A stretch of 64,000 nt of DNA, taken from Rhizobium sp. FKY42 (GTDB taxonomy: Bacteria; Pseudomonadota; Alphaproteobacteria; Rhizobiales; Rhizobiaceae). A model generated the notes under the pieces. It searched no databases. It worked only from the letters and a program-made list of their open reading frames with translations, and was not told the origin of the DNA. The stretch lies in contig NZ_STGA01000004.1 in NCBI RefSeq assembly GCF_005222835.1, positions 1 through 64,000 on the forward strand, in the 5' to 3' direction. The translations under genes were made by a program, and so were the position numbers. Positions 17,819 through 27,073 of this stretch are shown here, piece by piece; position 1 is the first letter of the stretch, and each line of letters begins with the position of its first letter.

Positions 17819-18976
17819 GTGAAAGGCGTAAAAATACGACTGTCACGCACTCTCGTCATGATTCTGGGAGGAGGACTGCTTCTGATCGGTGGAAGCGGAG
17901 CAGCAGCCCTGTATGTGGGTGCCGACAAGCTGCTTGGTCCGTCCTGGGAAGAGGTGAACGGCCTCAAATGCACGACGCTTCAAGAAATCAAGCTTAAGCA
18001 GGAAGGTCATTCCTGGGTGCGACGATTTGTTTTCGCCGAAGGCGGGGATGGTCCGCAGCGGTTGAAGACAGCGGTTCGGGTCGCAAAGGCGGTCCAGAAG
18101 GCGGAGAAAGCAGATCTGGTCCAGGTGACCGTTCTTGACAAGAACGGACCGACGCAACGGGCAGCCATGCGCGGGCGGGCGATCGGTGCCCAGGTCATTT
18201 ACATTCCCGACACATCCAAAGCGCCAGATCCGAGTGATCCGGTTCTTTCCGGCTTCTACGTTGAAGGGGCAGCCAATCACGGGGAATTTTTCGGCCTGAA
18301 GATCTCTCCGCCGCTGGAAGATCTTGAGGTGATGGCTGCTGCCCTCAAGGATTTCGAAGACTGTGCGTCTCCGATCGTTCCCGAAGCCGCTGATCCCCAT
18401 GGCGCAAAGCCTGCCAAGGGAGCAAAGGGTGCCAAGGGCGGTGATCATGGGGCCAAGTCGGGTCACGGCGAAGCCTCCGGTCACGACAAGCCTGCAGCAG
18501 ATAAAGGTCATGGCGAGAAGGCCCCGGACGCCCACGCGCCTGCGGCTGAGGGCGCGGGTCACGAAGAGCCACCGAAAAGCGAAGGTCTTGTAAGCTCGCT
18601 GACCAACATGATTTTCGGCAACAAATCGCAGGCGGCTGAAGCTGCCCCCCATGGAGCAGAGCCTGCCAATGCCGGAACTGCGGAACAGAAGACCGAGGTG
18701 GCGGGCGATCACACGACGCCGAGCCCCGAACATACAGCGGTGGCAGAACAGCCGGGTTTTCTGGATCGTATCAAGGGCATGATCTTCGGTAGCGATAAAC
18801 CGACCGTCACCGAAAAGCCTGTCTCGCCTGCGCCGACCGCTTCCGCGGATGGCAAGCCGGAGCCTCATGACTCTGCGGGCAAGGCAAGCGGAAAAGGCGA
18901 TGGCATCGACCCGATGAAGGTGGCAGCACCCACTGACGCGCCGAAAGCGGCACCTGCACCGAAGCCCTCGCACTGA
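17819..18976 (+). CDS. Hypothetical His/Ala-rich membrane-anchored envelope protein with repeated motif
   Basis: Unrecognised protein of 385 aa from GTG 17819, or 405 aa from ATG 17759. The later start is preferred because it has a GGAG site and places a basic N-terminus directly before a transmembrane segment (TLVMILGGGLLLIGGSGAAALYV). A globular region of about 150 residues with two cysteines follows, then a low-complexity tail rich in Ala, Lys, Gly, Pro and His. Two related motifs, SSLTNMIFGNKS and DRIKGMIFGSDK, recur about 60 residues apart inside the tail. Divergent from sitA with the Mur-like boxes between, so metal-linked expression is possible. No function assigned. Confidence 0.65.
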   Translation: MKGVKIRLSRTLVMILGGGLLLIGGSGAAALYVGADKLLGPSWEEVNGLKCTTLQEIKLKQEGHSWVRRFVFAEGGDGPQRLKTAVRVAKAVQKAEKADLVQVTVLDKNGPTQRAAMRGRAIGAQVIYIPDTSKAPDPSDPVLSGFYVEGAANHGEFFGLKISPPLEDLEVMAAALKDFEDCASPIVPEAADPHGAKPAKGAKGAKGGDHGAKSGHGEASGHDKPAADKGHGEKAPDAHAPAAEGAGHEEPPKSEGLVSSLTNMIFGNKSQAAEAAPHGAEPANAGTAEQKTEVAGDHTTPSPEHTAVAEQPGFLDRIKGMIFGSDKPTVTEKPVSPAPTASADGKPEPHDSAGKASGKGDGIDPMKVAAPTDAPKAAPAPKPSH

Positions 18977-18992
18977 TAGTCTCAAAACGCGA

Positions 18993-19020
18993 AAGGCCCA
19001 CCTTGCGGCGGGCCTTGTTC
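18993..19020 (+). terminator. Bidirectional terminator between the His-rich gene and lysS
   Basis: AAGGCCC (18993-18999) pairs with GGGCCTT (19010-19016) around a ten-base loop and is followed by GTTC; on the other strand the stem is followed by TTCGCG. It lies between convergent genes. Confidence 0.55.
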
Positions 19021-19042
19021 AATTGCACTTCGAAGGGTTTGA

Positions 19043-20539
19043 TCAGTCGGCCTTGTTGCGACGGGCCGGGAAGAGGATCACGTCGCGGATGGACGGTGCA
19101 TTCGTGAGTAGCATGATCAGGCGATCGACGCCGATACCCAGACCACCGGCAGGCGGCATGCCCTGATCGATCGCATCCAGGAACTCGTCATCCAGCTGCT
19201 TGTCCTTTTCGCCGCGAGCATGCGCCTGCTCCAGCTGCTCTTCCATGCGGCGGCGCTGTTCTTCCGGATCGTTGAGTTCCGAAAAGGCATTGCCCACTTC
19301 CCAGGCATTGCAATAGGTCTCAAAGCGTTCAACCAGACGTGGCTCGCCCGGAACTTCCTTGGCAAAGGGCGAAATGTCCTTCGGGAAATGCGTGACGTGG
19401 CTTGGCTGGATCAGTGTGCCTTCCACCTTTTCTTCAAAGATGAAGGCCAAGCATTCGCCCCAGGTCCAGTCCTTCTCGACCTCGAAACCGGCGGCCTTTG
19501 CGGCAGCACGCGCTTCTTCATCGGTCTTGATGGAGAGGAAGTCGATTCCCGTTGCTTCCTTCACCGCATCGGGCATCGGAACGCGCTTGAACGGTCCCTT
19601 GAAGGAGAGCGTCTTGTCACCGAACACCACATCGGTCGTGCCGTGGACGGACGTTGCCAGATGCTCGAACAGGCGCTCAACCAGCGCCATCATGTCCTCG
19701 TAATCGGCATAGGCCCAGTAGCATTCCATCATGGTGAATTCTGGATTGTGCCGGGTGGAGACGCCTTCGTTGCGGAAGTTGCGGTTAATCTCGAAAACTT
19801 TGTCCGAAAGGCCGGATACCAGCGTGCGCTTGAGGAACAGTTCCGGCGCGATGCGCAGATACATGTCCATCTTCAAGGTGTTGTGGAAGGTCTTGAACGG
19901 ATCAGCCGTCGCGCCGCCATAAACCGTTTGCAGCATGGGGGTCTCGACTTCGAGGAAGCCTTCGCTTTCCAGGAAGTGACGGAAGCCGGACACGATCTTC
20001 GAGCGTTGCTGGAAACGCAACTTGCTTTCGTCGTTCGATAGGATGTCGAGGTGACGCTTGCGGTAGCGGATTTCGACGTCAGCGATGCCGTTCCACTTTT
20101 CCGGCATCGGCAGCAGCGACTTCGTCAGCATGGTGATTTCATGCGCATTGATCGTCAACTCGCCGCGCTTGGTGCGACGTACAACACCCGTGACGCCGAT
20201 GATATCGCCGATGTCGATCATCGACAGCATCTCGCGGGCGGCCTCTGGCGTCGTGTCCTTGTGGCTGAAGATCTGCACCTTGCCCGAGGCGTCGCGGATG
20301 TCCATGAACATGCCGGAATTGCGCGAGGAATAGACGCGGCCAGCGACCGTCACGATATCCTGCGTCTCGACGTCAGGCTCAAGGCTTTCGTATTTGGCTG
20401 CCAGTTCCGCATTCGTCATAGTGCGGTGGAAGTGCGCGGGATAGACATCGCCAATCTTGTCGCGCAGCAGCGCCAGTTTCTGGCGGCGCACTTCGGTCGC
20501 GTCGGAGGAGAGGGCGGTTTCGGTCTTCTGTTCGGTCAT
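19043..20539 (-). CDS. lysS: Lysyl-tRNA synthetase, class II
   Basis: Cytoplasmic aminoacyl-tRNA synthetase (498 aa). It has the N-terminal OB-fold anticodon-binding region (VAGRVYSSRNSGMFMDIRD, about residues 66-84) and a class II catalytic core with motif 2 FRNEGVSTRHNPEF and motif 3 GLGIGVDRLIML. The length is typical. Precedes convergently the terminator at 18993 and follows gltX on the same strand with a 62-base gap. Confidence 0.96.
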   Translation of the reverse strand: MTEQKTETALSSDATEVRRQKLALLRDKIGDVYPAHFHRTMTNAELAAKYESLEPDVETQDIVTVAGRVYSSRNSGMFMDIRDASGKVQIFSHKDTTPEAAREMLSMIDIGDIIGVTGVVRRTKRGELTINAHEITMLTKSLLPMPEKWNGIADVEIRYRKRHLDILSNDESKLRFQQRSKIVSGFRHFLESEGFLEVETPMLQTVYGGATADPFKTFHNTLKMDMYLRIAPELFLKRTLVSGLSDKVFEINRNFRNEGVSTRHNPEFTMMECYWAYADYEDMMALVERLFEHLATSVHGTTDVVFGDKTLSFKGPFKRVPMPDAVKEATGIDFLSIKTDEEARAAAKAAGFEVEKDWTWGECLAFIFEEKVEGTLIQPSHVTHFPKDISPFAKEVPGEPRLVERFETYCNAWEVGNAFSELNDPEEQRRRMEEQLEQAHARGEKDKQLDDEFLDAIDQGMPPAGGLGIGVDRLIMLLTNAPSIRDVILFPARRNKAD

Positions 20540-20601
20540 CGGTTATCGCCTTTTGGGGCCATCTTCGTTTCGAATGCCGCCAGCAACGGCGGCTCCGGCT
20601 A

Positions 20602-22059
20602 TTACTTCTCGGCGCCCACCAGGGATGCCACCACGGTTGCGGCAATCTTCAGCCGCTGGCGCACCACGGAGCGGCCAAGCAGCGCCATGCTATCGAACAG
20701 CGGCAGCGAGCGCTGGCTGCCCGACATGGCGATGAAGAGCGGTGGGGTCACCACACGCAGCTTCTTGCCCAGCTTGTCGGCCACCGCGCGCAGTTCCTGA
20801 TCGATCGATTCCGTCGTCCACTCCGGCATCTTTTCGAAATCGGCCTGGACGGTATTGATGATCTCCAGCGTCTCCGCAGGCGAGGTCTTCAGACCGCCGA
20901 AGGAGGCGGGCGTCAGGCCCACATCCGATGAGAGCAGGAAGCCACCGAGGTTTGGAAGTTCGCCGAGCTTCGAAATGCGGCTCTGGGCGAGCTTCAGACC
21001 TTCCGTCAGGCGGCCATTTTCCGATGCCCATTCGATGGTGCGGGCAATAAATTCTTCTGGCGTGAGTTTCTCACGCAGCCAGCGGCCGTTCAGCCAGTCG
21101 AGCTTCTGGATGTCGAAAATCGCACCCGCCTTCGAGAGGTTGTCCGGGTCGAACTTCTCCGCCAGTTCTTCCATCGACAGAAGTTCTTCGCCTTCCGCGA
21201 TCTGAATGAAGAACAGGCCGAGGAAGTTCATCAGCGCTTCCGGCAGGTAGCCGAGTGCCGAATAATAGGAAATCGACGTCGGGTTCTTGCGCTTGGAGAG
21301 CTTGGATTTGTCGGCATTGCGCATCAGAGACAGATGCATGAACTTCGGCTCGTCCCAGCCGAAATAGCGATAGAGCAGGATGTGCTTCGGAACCGATGCC
21401 AGCCATTCTTCGCCGCGCGCCACATGCGTGATCTTCATCAGATGGTCGTCGATGACGTTTGCCATGTGGTAGGTTGGCATACCATCGGCCTTGATGAGAA
21501 CCTGCATGTCCACCGAAGACCATGGGATCGACACGTCGCCGTAGACGCCGTCGTTGAATTCGCAGGCGCCTTCCGTCGGGATTTTCATGCGGATGACGGA
21601 GGCTTCGCCCGCTTCCATCTTTGCGGTTACTTCTTCAGCGGAATAGCGCAGGCACAGACCGTCATAGCCCGGAGGCTTGCCGCTGGCACGCTGCTCCTCG
21701 CGCATTTTCTCCAGGCGCTCCGGCGTGCAGAAGCAGCGGAAGGCATGGCCCTTGTCCAGCAGTTCCTGCGCGTAAGGCTGGTACATGTCCTTGCGGTCGG
21801 ACTGGCGGTAGGGACCGTAGGGGCCGCCGACATCGGGGCCTTCCTTCCACTCCAGACCGCACCAGCGCAGCGCATCCAGCACCTTCTGCTCGAATTCGCG
21901 AGTCGAGCGGGTGGCATCGGTATCCTCGATGCGCAGGATGAATTCACCGCCATGCTTTTTGGCAAAGAGGTAGTTGAACAGCGCGATATAGGCCGTGCCG
22001 ACATGCGGCTCGCCGGTTGGAGAAGGTGCGATGCGGACGCGGACGCCGGAAGTGCTCAT
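20602..22059 (-). CDS. gltX: Glutamyl-tRNA synthetase
   Basis: Class I synthetase (485 aa). The HIGH-type motif is PHVGT near residue 19 and the KMSKS-type motif is KLSKRKNP near residue 255. Alphaproteobacteria often carry two GltX-like enzymes, one non-discriminating and used for tRNA-Gln with GatCAB; which one this is cannot be told by eye. ATG at 22059, upstream of lysS in the same direction. Confidence 0.95.
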   Translation of the reverse strand: MSTSGVRVRIAPSPTGEPHVGTAYIALFNYLFAKKHGGEFILRIEDTDATRSTREFEQKVLDALRWCGLEWKEGPDVGGPYGPYRQSDRKDMYQPYAQELLDKGHAFRCFCTPERLEKMREEQRASGKPPGYDGLCLRYSAEEVTAKMEAGEASVIRMKIPTEGACEFNDGVYGDVSIPWSSVDMQVLIKADGMPTYHMANVIDDHLMKITHVARGEEWLASVPKHILLYRYFGWDEPKFMHLSLMRNADKSKLSKRKNPTSISYYSALGYLPEALMNFLGLFFIQIAEGEELLSMEELAEKFDPDNLSKAGAIFDIQKLDWLNGRWLREKLTPEEFIARTIEWASENGRLTEGLKLAQSRISKLGELPNLGGFLLSSDVGLTPASFGGLKTSPAETLEIINTVQADFEKMPEWTTESIDQELRAVADKLGKKLRVVTPPLFIAMSGSQRSLPLFDSMALLGRSVVRQRLKIAATVVASLVGAEK

Positions 22060-22177
22060 TTGTGCCTGCTCAAAAAAGGAAATGGCGCGTCAGAAGGACG
22101 CAAGCCTCACTATTCGGATTGGCTGGCCTTAGCGCATATTCCGCCGCAAGCGTCAAGATTTTTGGCAAATTCGACCC

Positions 22178-23950
22178 TTATTGAACAGGCCAGAACCATA
22201 AAAGCGCGGGCACGCTGACCAGAACGATCAGGATCGATAGAGGTAGCCCGAGCCTCGGATAGTCCGAGAATCGATAGCCACCGGGTCCCATGACAAGCGT
22301 GTTGCATTGATGACCGACGGGCGTCAAAAAGTCGGAGCCCGCACCAATGGCAACCGCCATCAGGAAGGCTTCCGGCTTGAAGCCCAAGGTCGTCGCAAAG
22401 CTGACAGCGATCGGTCCCATGACGAGCACGGTTGCCGCATTGTTGAGGAACGGGGTAACCGCCATGGCGGTGATCATGATGAGCGCGATGGCGCCATAGG
22501 GTGGCAGGCTGTGCGCTATTTGTCCCAGCCAGCCTGCAATGAGTTCGCTTCCTCCCGTCGTTCGAAGCGAATCTGACACCGGGATCAAAGCTCCCAGCAT
22601 GACGAGGATGGGTCCGTCGACGGCCTTGTACAGATCATTCAGCGGCACCGCCTTGAAAACTGCCATACCGAGTGCCGCGGCGAAGAAGGCAACAGCAACC
22701 GGCGCAAAGCCCAGGGCCGTGGAAACCATGGCCAAGGCCAAGATGATGATGGGAATGAGCGCCTTGCGCTGCGTGCCAAGCATGATCTCCTGCTGCGCCA
22801 GCGGCAAGAGCGCCAGATCCTGAAGCACGCCGGGCAACGTCGTGCGCGCGCCTTGCAGCACGATTACGTCACCCTCTCTGAGCACAAGATCACTCAATCG
22901 CTCCCTCAGCCGTTCACCGCGGCGGCTGACCGCCAGCAGGTTTATTCCCCGCGTATAGGATAGAGCTAGATTGCGGGCTGAGACGCCTGAAAGAGGCGAC
23001 TGGTGCGAAATGACCGCCTCTATGGAGATGAGATCCTGCTCCACCTTGCCGGGGCCATTCAGGGCCTTGCCGGACAAGCGCAGCTTTGCGCTGGAAACCA
23101 CACGTTCCAATGCCGCCGAGCGACCCTCCAGAAGCACAGAGTCATCTTCACGCAGGATGATATCAGGAAAAGGGGACATGCGGGAATGGCCGCGCAATAC
23201 TGCCCTTGCAACCACTTCGCCATCGCCCAGCTTCAGGAGTTCGGCCAACGGCTTGCCCATCATGGTCGATTGTCCGGTAACGGTTGCCTCCGAGGCGTAG
23301 TTGGAGATCTCGACTGCTTCCTCAATGCTGTTCGATTGCTTCTGTCGTTCCGGAACGAGCCAGTAGAAGAACATCAGGAAGGTCACGCCGACGAGCGTCA
23401 GCAACCCGCCGACGGGAGTGAAATCGAACATGCTGAACGGAGTGCCCGTCATTTCGCCGCGCAGGCGTGAAACGACGATATTCGGAGATGTGCCGATCTG
23501 CGTCATCAGGCCGCCGAGGAGGGCGGAGAACGCCATCGGCATGAGATAGCGCGAGGGAGAGACGCCAGCCCGTCTGGCAAACTGCAGCGCGACGGGAATC
23601 ATGATTGCCAGTGCGCCAATGTTCTTGATGAAGGCAGAGAGGACCGCCACGACAATCATCAGCAGGGCCATCTGCGTTCGGACCGAATTCAGGTTCGGAA
23701 AGAACTTCTTGATTGCAACGTCCACGATGCCGGAGCGAGCCACGCCGGCGCTGACCACAAGGGCACTGCCGACGATGATGACGATGTCATCCGAAAAGCC
23801 CGAGAAGGCGTCTCCAGGTTTTACGATGCCAAGCGCGACGGCCACCACAAGCGCGCAGCAAGCCACAACATCGTAGCGAAAGCGATCCCAGATGAAGACT
23901 GCCATCATCCCGGCGATCACGGAGAAGGAGAGGATCTGTTCGGTTGTCAT
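22178..23950 (-). CDS. SLC13-family transporter with two TrkA-C (RCK_C) domains
   Basis: Membrane protein of 590 aa. Hydrophobic helices occupy about residues 1-205 and 390-590 and flank a soluble middle of about 185 residues containing two RCK_C/TrkA-C modules (LREDDSVLLEG and LREGDVIVLQG are the repeated strand-turn signatures). The C-terminal GAGSDFLTPVGHQCNTLVMGPGGYRFSDY segment is the SLC13/DASS signature. Characterised relatives carry sulfate, dicarboxylates or other anions with sodium; RCK_C modules may bind a nucleotide regulator. Substrate not predictable here. Confidence 0.82.
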   Translation of the reverse strand: MTTEQILSFSVIAGMMAVFIWDRFRYDVVACCALVVAVALGIVKPGDAFSGFSDDIVIIVGSALVVSAGVARSGIVDVAIKKFFPNLNSVRTQMALLMIVVAVLSAFIKNIGALAIMIPVALQFARRAGVSPSRYLMPMAFSALLGGLMTQIGTSPNIVVSRLRGEMTGTPFSMFDFTPVGGLLTLVGVTFLMFFYWLVPERQKQSNSIEEAVEISNYASEATVTGQSTMMGKPLAELLKLGDGEVVARAVLRGHSRMSPFPDIILREDDSVLLEGRSAALERVVSSAKLRLSGKALNGPGKVEQDLISIEAVISHQSPLSGVSARNLALSYTRGINLLAVSRRGERLRERLSDLVLREGDVIVLQGARTTLPGVLQDLALLPLAQQEIMLGTQRKALIPIIILALAMVSTALGFAPVAVAFFAAALGMAVFKAVPLNDLYKAVDGPILVMLGALIPVSDSLRTTGGSELIAGWLGQIAHSLPPYGAIALIMITAMAVTPFLNNAATVLVMGPIAVSFATTLGFKPEAFLMAVAIGAGSDFLTPVGHQCNTLVMGPGGYRFSDYPRLGLPLSILIVLVSVPALLWFWPVQ

Positions 23951-24072
23951 GCCGCTCCGGAGGGGGAGAGGGCGGCTCGATGAGAAGAGGACCGCCGGGG
24001 GTGAAGTTTGATGTGCCTCAATACAATGGGAGGATCAAAGTTCCAGCCATCCGGCGATCCGTACGCTGCAAA

Positions 24073-24816
24073 CTATCGCTTGAGTTTTCTCTGGCGGGCG
24101 TTTCGCGCCACCATATTGAGAACTTCCACCAGTGCCGAGAAGGCCATGGCCGCGTAGATATAACCCTTGGGCACGTGGAAGCCCATGCCTTCGGCAATCA
24201 GCGTGGTGCCGATCATCAGAAGGAACGCCAGCGCCAGCATGACGATGGTGGGGTTTTTCTCGATGAAGTTGGCGAGCGGGTTCGCCGCTACCAGCATGAC
24301 GGTTACGGCTGCCAGAACGGCGATGACCATGATCGGCAGATGCGGGGTCATGCCAACGGCGGTGATGATGCTGTCAACGGAGAAGACAAGGTCGAGCAGA
24401 AGGATCTGACCAATGGCTGCACTGAAGCTCATGGCCGCAGCGCCTCCGACCATATCTTCCTTGTGGTCGATCGGGTCGACGCTGTGGTGAATTTCCTTCG
24501 TCGCCTTCCAGACCAGGAACAGACCACCGGCGATCAGGATGAGATCCTTCCAGGAAAAGCCATGGCCAAAGAGTTCAAACACCGGATTGGTGAGCTGAAC
24601 GATCCAGGCAACGGTGCCGAGCAGGCCGAGGCGCATGACGAGTGCCAAACCAATGCCGATCTTGCGCGCCTTTTCCCGGTTTTCCGGTGGCAGCTTGTTG
24701 GTCAGGATCGAGATGAAAATGAGGTTGTCGATACCAAGTACAACCTCCATGACCACGAGCGTGACCAGGGCGACCCATGCGGCCGGGTCCTGTACGAGCA
24801 TCATTATATCTTGCAT
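24073..24816 (-). CDS. TerC-family membrane protein
   Basis: Integral membrane protein of 247 aa. [18 protein letters not shown] near the N-terminus and [16 protein letters not shown] in the middle are the paired acidic helices typical of TerC. TerC relatives export or insert with manganese (Alx, MeeF/MeeY type) or confer tellurite resistance. The start at ATG 24816 has an AAGGGAAA site; an in-frame extension to 24873 is rejected. No tellurite operon is present, so a Mn(II) efflux role is a reasonable inference. Confidence 0.82.
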   Translation of the reverse strand: MQDIMMLVQDPAAWVALVTLVVMEVVLGIDNLIFISILTNKLPPENREKARKIGIGLALVMRLGLLGTVAWIVQLTNPVFELFGHGFSWKDLILIAGGLFLVWKATKEIHHSVDPIDHKEDMVGGAAAMSFSAAIGQILLLDLVFSVDSIITAVGMTPHLPIMVIAVLAAVTVMLVAANPLANFIEKNPTIVMLALAFLLMIGTTLIAEGMGFHVPKGYIYAAMAFSALVEVLNMVARNARQRKLKR

Positions 24817-24932
24817 GAACTGATTTCCCTTGCGCCGTAATGGAGAACCGGCTGACGAAGTGTAGGAGAGCAACCAGCTTAATCAAGCCGGAACCGCTGT
24901 TTACGCAAGGGGTATGACGCTTATTCCAATCT

Positions 24933-25601
24933 CTATTGAGATTTTTTTCCATAGGCCGCCATGAAAACACGTACTGCGGCTGATACCACGGAATCGATTT
25001 CCTGCTGATCCGGCGCCTCGCTCATATCGCCGAAAAGGCGAAGCTTGAAGAACGTGCCTGTCGCAAGGTCGATGAACTGGCGCGCCGCCATCGAAACATC
25101 GTCTACGGCGAGCCTATCTTCCGCTACCTGTCGACTGATGAAATCCTCCAGAACAGAGCGCACGTTCAGGCTGTCCGCGTTGAAAAAACGCTTCGAGAGT
25201 TTCGGCATGCGGTTGACCACGCCGATCATCGTTCGCATCGCCGAAACCGTCTCATCGCGTGTGATATGCGCGGCAAAGGCAGACGCGAAGCGCTGAAGAC
25301 CTTCGGCCGCATCGGTCTGACCGTCCAGAACGTCCTGCATGGAGCGAGCGATGTTGCCGCGCTCTCTTTCCATGAGGGCGCGAAACAGATCGTCTTTCCC
25401 ATCGAAATAGACGTAGATTGTTCCTTTGGAAACACCTGCCTCGCGTGTGATGTCGTTCATGCTGGCGGCGTCAAAGCCGACAGTCATGAAAACGCGCTTT
25501 GCGCCATCCAGGATCTGTTCACGCTTGGCCGGATCTTCTCCGGCTGCAAATCGCCCGGACTGAACCGGGGTTTCACAGGCCACGTAGGGTTTTTCAGACA
25601 T
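24933..25601 (-). CDS. TetR-family repressor of the adjacent efflux pair
   Basis: TetR regulator (222 aa) with helix-turn-helix AASMNDITREAGVSKGTIYVYFDGKDDLF at about residues 45-75 and a variable ligand-binding C-terminus. Divergent from emrA-like and emrB-like genes, and two palindromes with an identical 12-bp core lie between them. It is therefore very likely the local repressor of the efflux operon and of itself, released by an unknown toxic ligand. Confidence 0.88.
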   Translation of the reverse strand: MSEKPYVACETPVQSGRFAAGEDPAKREQILDGAKRVFMTVGFDAASMNDITREAGVSKGTIYVYFDGKDDLFRALMERERGNIARSMQDVLDGQTDAAEGLQRFASAFAAHITRDETVSAMRTMIGVVNRMPKLSKRFFNADSLNVRSVLEDFISRQVAEDRLAVDDVSMAARQFIDLATGTFFKLRLFGDMSEAPDQQEIDSVVSAAVRVFMAAYGKKSQ

Positions 25602-25625
25602 GCGCGATCCAAAATCTTAACCTTT

Positions 25626-25701
25626 TCGAACCGATCGGTTCGATTGCTCTTGATATGTCGGTTGGAACGTTTTATGTCAAGCGACATTAAACCGATCGGT
25701 T
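25626..25701. promoter_or_regulatory. Paired palindromic operators for the TetR regulator
   Basis: TCGAACCGATCGGTTCGA at 25626-25643 is a perfect 18-bp palindrome, and its 12-bp core AACCGATCGGTT recurs at 25690-25701. Centres are 61 bp apart, one near each divergent gene. This is the expected layout for a TetR repressor controlling both directions. Confidence 0.8.
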
Positions 25702-25735
25702 CGATCTGATCGTTCATCCAGCTACGGTGATAGCA

Positions 25736-26968
25736 ATGACCTCGCCTTCCAATAATGGTCCTCTCCGCGTCGTGTCCCCCAACGGCTCCGAAGACCTAGA
25801 AACCAAGGACAAGACGGAGCAGCGTTCCGAGCCCAAGCCGGGTGCGCCTGCTGCCGAAAAGCCTACTGCAGATGCGGGGCAGGCGGCGACGAAGTCTGGC
25901 GAGGCCAAGAAGAAAAAACGCAGTCCTGTGCTGCCGATTCTCGTTCTTGCCCTTCTGGGCGCTGGAGGATGGTATGGCTATAACTGGTGGACGGACGGAC
26001 GGTTCCTGATCTCGACGGACGATGCCTACGTCGAAGCGGATATTGCCGTGATTTCGCCGAAGGTCTCCGGATACGTCCAGAAGGTCAATGTTATCGAGAA
26101 CCAGGCAGTGAAGGCTGGCGAGCCGTTGGTAACATTGGATCAGGGCGATTACCTGCTTGCCGTGGGAAAGGCGCAGGCAAACGTTGAAAGCGCGCTCCTT
26201 GCCGTCAGCCGCATCGATGCCCAGATCACCGGCGGAGAGGCGAGCCTTCTCCAGGCGCAGGCGCAATTGGGTGCGCTTCAGGCGACGGTCCGCGGCGCCG
26301 AAATAACCCAGAAGCGCGCCGCAGAACTGGCATCCAAAAATGTCGGGACGACGGCTGAGCTCGATAATGCGCAGATCGCGCTTGAACAGGCGCAGGCAAA
26401 CTTCAAGGCAGGGCAGGCGGCTGTCACCTCGGCACAGGCCAATATCGAGCTGCTGAAGGCGCAGCGCAATGAAGCGACCAATACGGTCAAGCTTCAGCAG
26501 CTGGCGGTTGATCAGGCGAAGCGCGATCTGGATTTCACAGTTCTGAAAGCCCCCTATGATGGGACGGTCGGCAATCTGGCGGTTCAGACCGGCGATTTCG
26601 TGACAGCTGGCAAGCGTTTGGCGTCCTTGGTGCCGATGTCGGATCTCTACATCAGCGCCAACTTCAAGGAGACGCAGATCGGCCACATTGTGCCGGGTTC
26701 GAAGGTTCGCGTTCACGTCGATGCCTTCGATGACCAGCCGATCGAAGGAACGGTCGTTTCGCTGTCGCCCGCGTCGGGATCTGTATTTTCGTTGCTGCCG
26801 CCAGAAAATGCGACCGGTAACTTCACCAAGGTCGTGCAGCGTGTTCCGGTTCGCATCTCGGTTCCAAAAGACGTTCTTGACAGCGGACGTCTGCGTGCAG
26901 GCCTCAGCGTGATTGCCGATGTGGATATTCGCACCGCCCCAGGCGCAACCTCGCAGGCAAGCCGCTAA
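25736..26968 (+). CDS. HlyD/EmrA-type membrane fusion protein
   Basis: Periplasmic adaptor (410 aa) of a major-facilitator tripartite efflux pump. A roughly 65-residue Pro/Lys/Ala-rich cytosolic head precedes one membrane segment (VLPILVLALLGAGGWYGYNWW). Then follow lipoyl-type strands (DAYVEADIAVISPKVSGYVQKV), a long coiled-coil hairpin rich in Ala and Gln (about residues 130-260), and a beta-barrel domain (APYDGTVGNLAVQTGDFV). The ATG at 25736 with a GGTGA site is preferred to GTG 25727. Co-transcribed with emrB-like. Confidence 0.88.
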   Translation: MTSPSNNGPLRVVSPNGSEDLETKDKTEQRSEPKPGAPAAEKPTADAGQAATKSGEAKKKKRSPVLPILVLALLGAGGWYGYNWWTDGRFLISTDDAYVEADIAVISPKVSGYVQKVNVIENQAVKAGEPLVTLDQGDYLLAVGKAQANVESALLAVSRIDAQITGGEASLLQAQAQLGALQATVRGAEITQKRAAELASKNVGTTAELDNAQIALEQAQANFKAGQAAVTSAQANIELLKAQRNEATNTVKLQQLAVDQAKRDLDFTVLKAPYDGTVGNLAVQTGDFVTAGKRLASLVPMSDLYISANFKETQIGHIVPGSKVRVHVDAFDDQPIEGTVVSLSPASGSVFSLLPPENATGNFTKVVQRVPVRISVPKDVLDSGRLRAGLSVIADVDIRTAPGATSQASR

Positions 26969-26979
26969 GCCCGCCTTCC

Positions 26980-27008
26980 CGATGCCCACGATTCACTCGC
27001 GGGCATCG
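26980..27008 (+). promoter_or_regulatory. Intercistronic hairpin between the efflux genes
   Basis: CGATGCCC (26980-26987) pairs perfectly with GGGCATCG (27001-27008) around a 13-base loop, with no T-run. It lies in the 105-base gap between the adaptor and the transporter and may balance their expression. Confidence 0.4.
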
Positions 27009-27073
27009 CACACCGCTAATGTTTGCTGCAGTCTCAAGCCCGGCATGGGTCCGGACTGCGTGAAGGAGCTCCC

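Noticed and set aside
24817..24932. A yybP-ykoY manganese riboswitch before the TerC gene
   Set aside because: The upstream region is short and I could not see the conserved core of that riboswitch.
24929..24948. AATCTC-TATT-GAGATT with a T-run as a terminator
   Set aside because: The T-run is on the strand opposite to both neighbouring genes and overlaps the TetR stop, so it is probably fortuitous.
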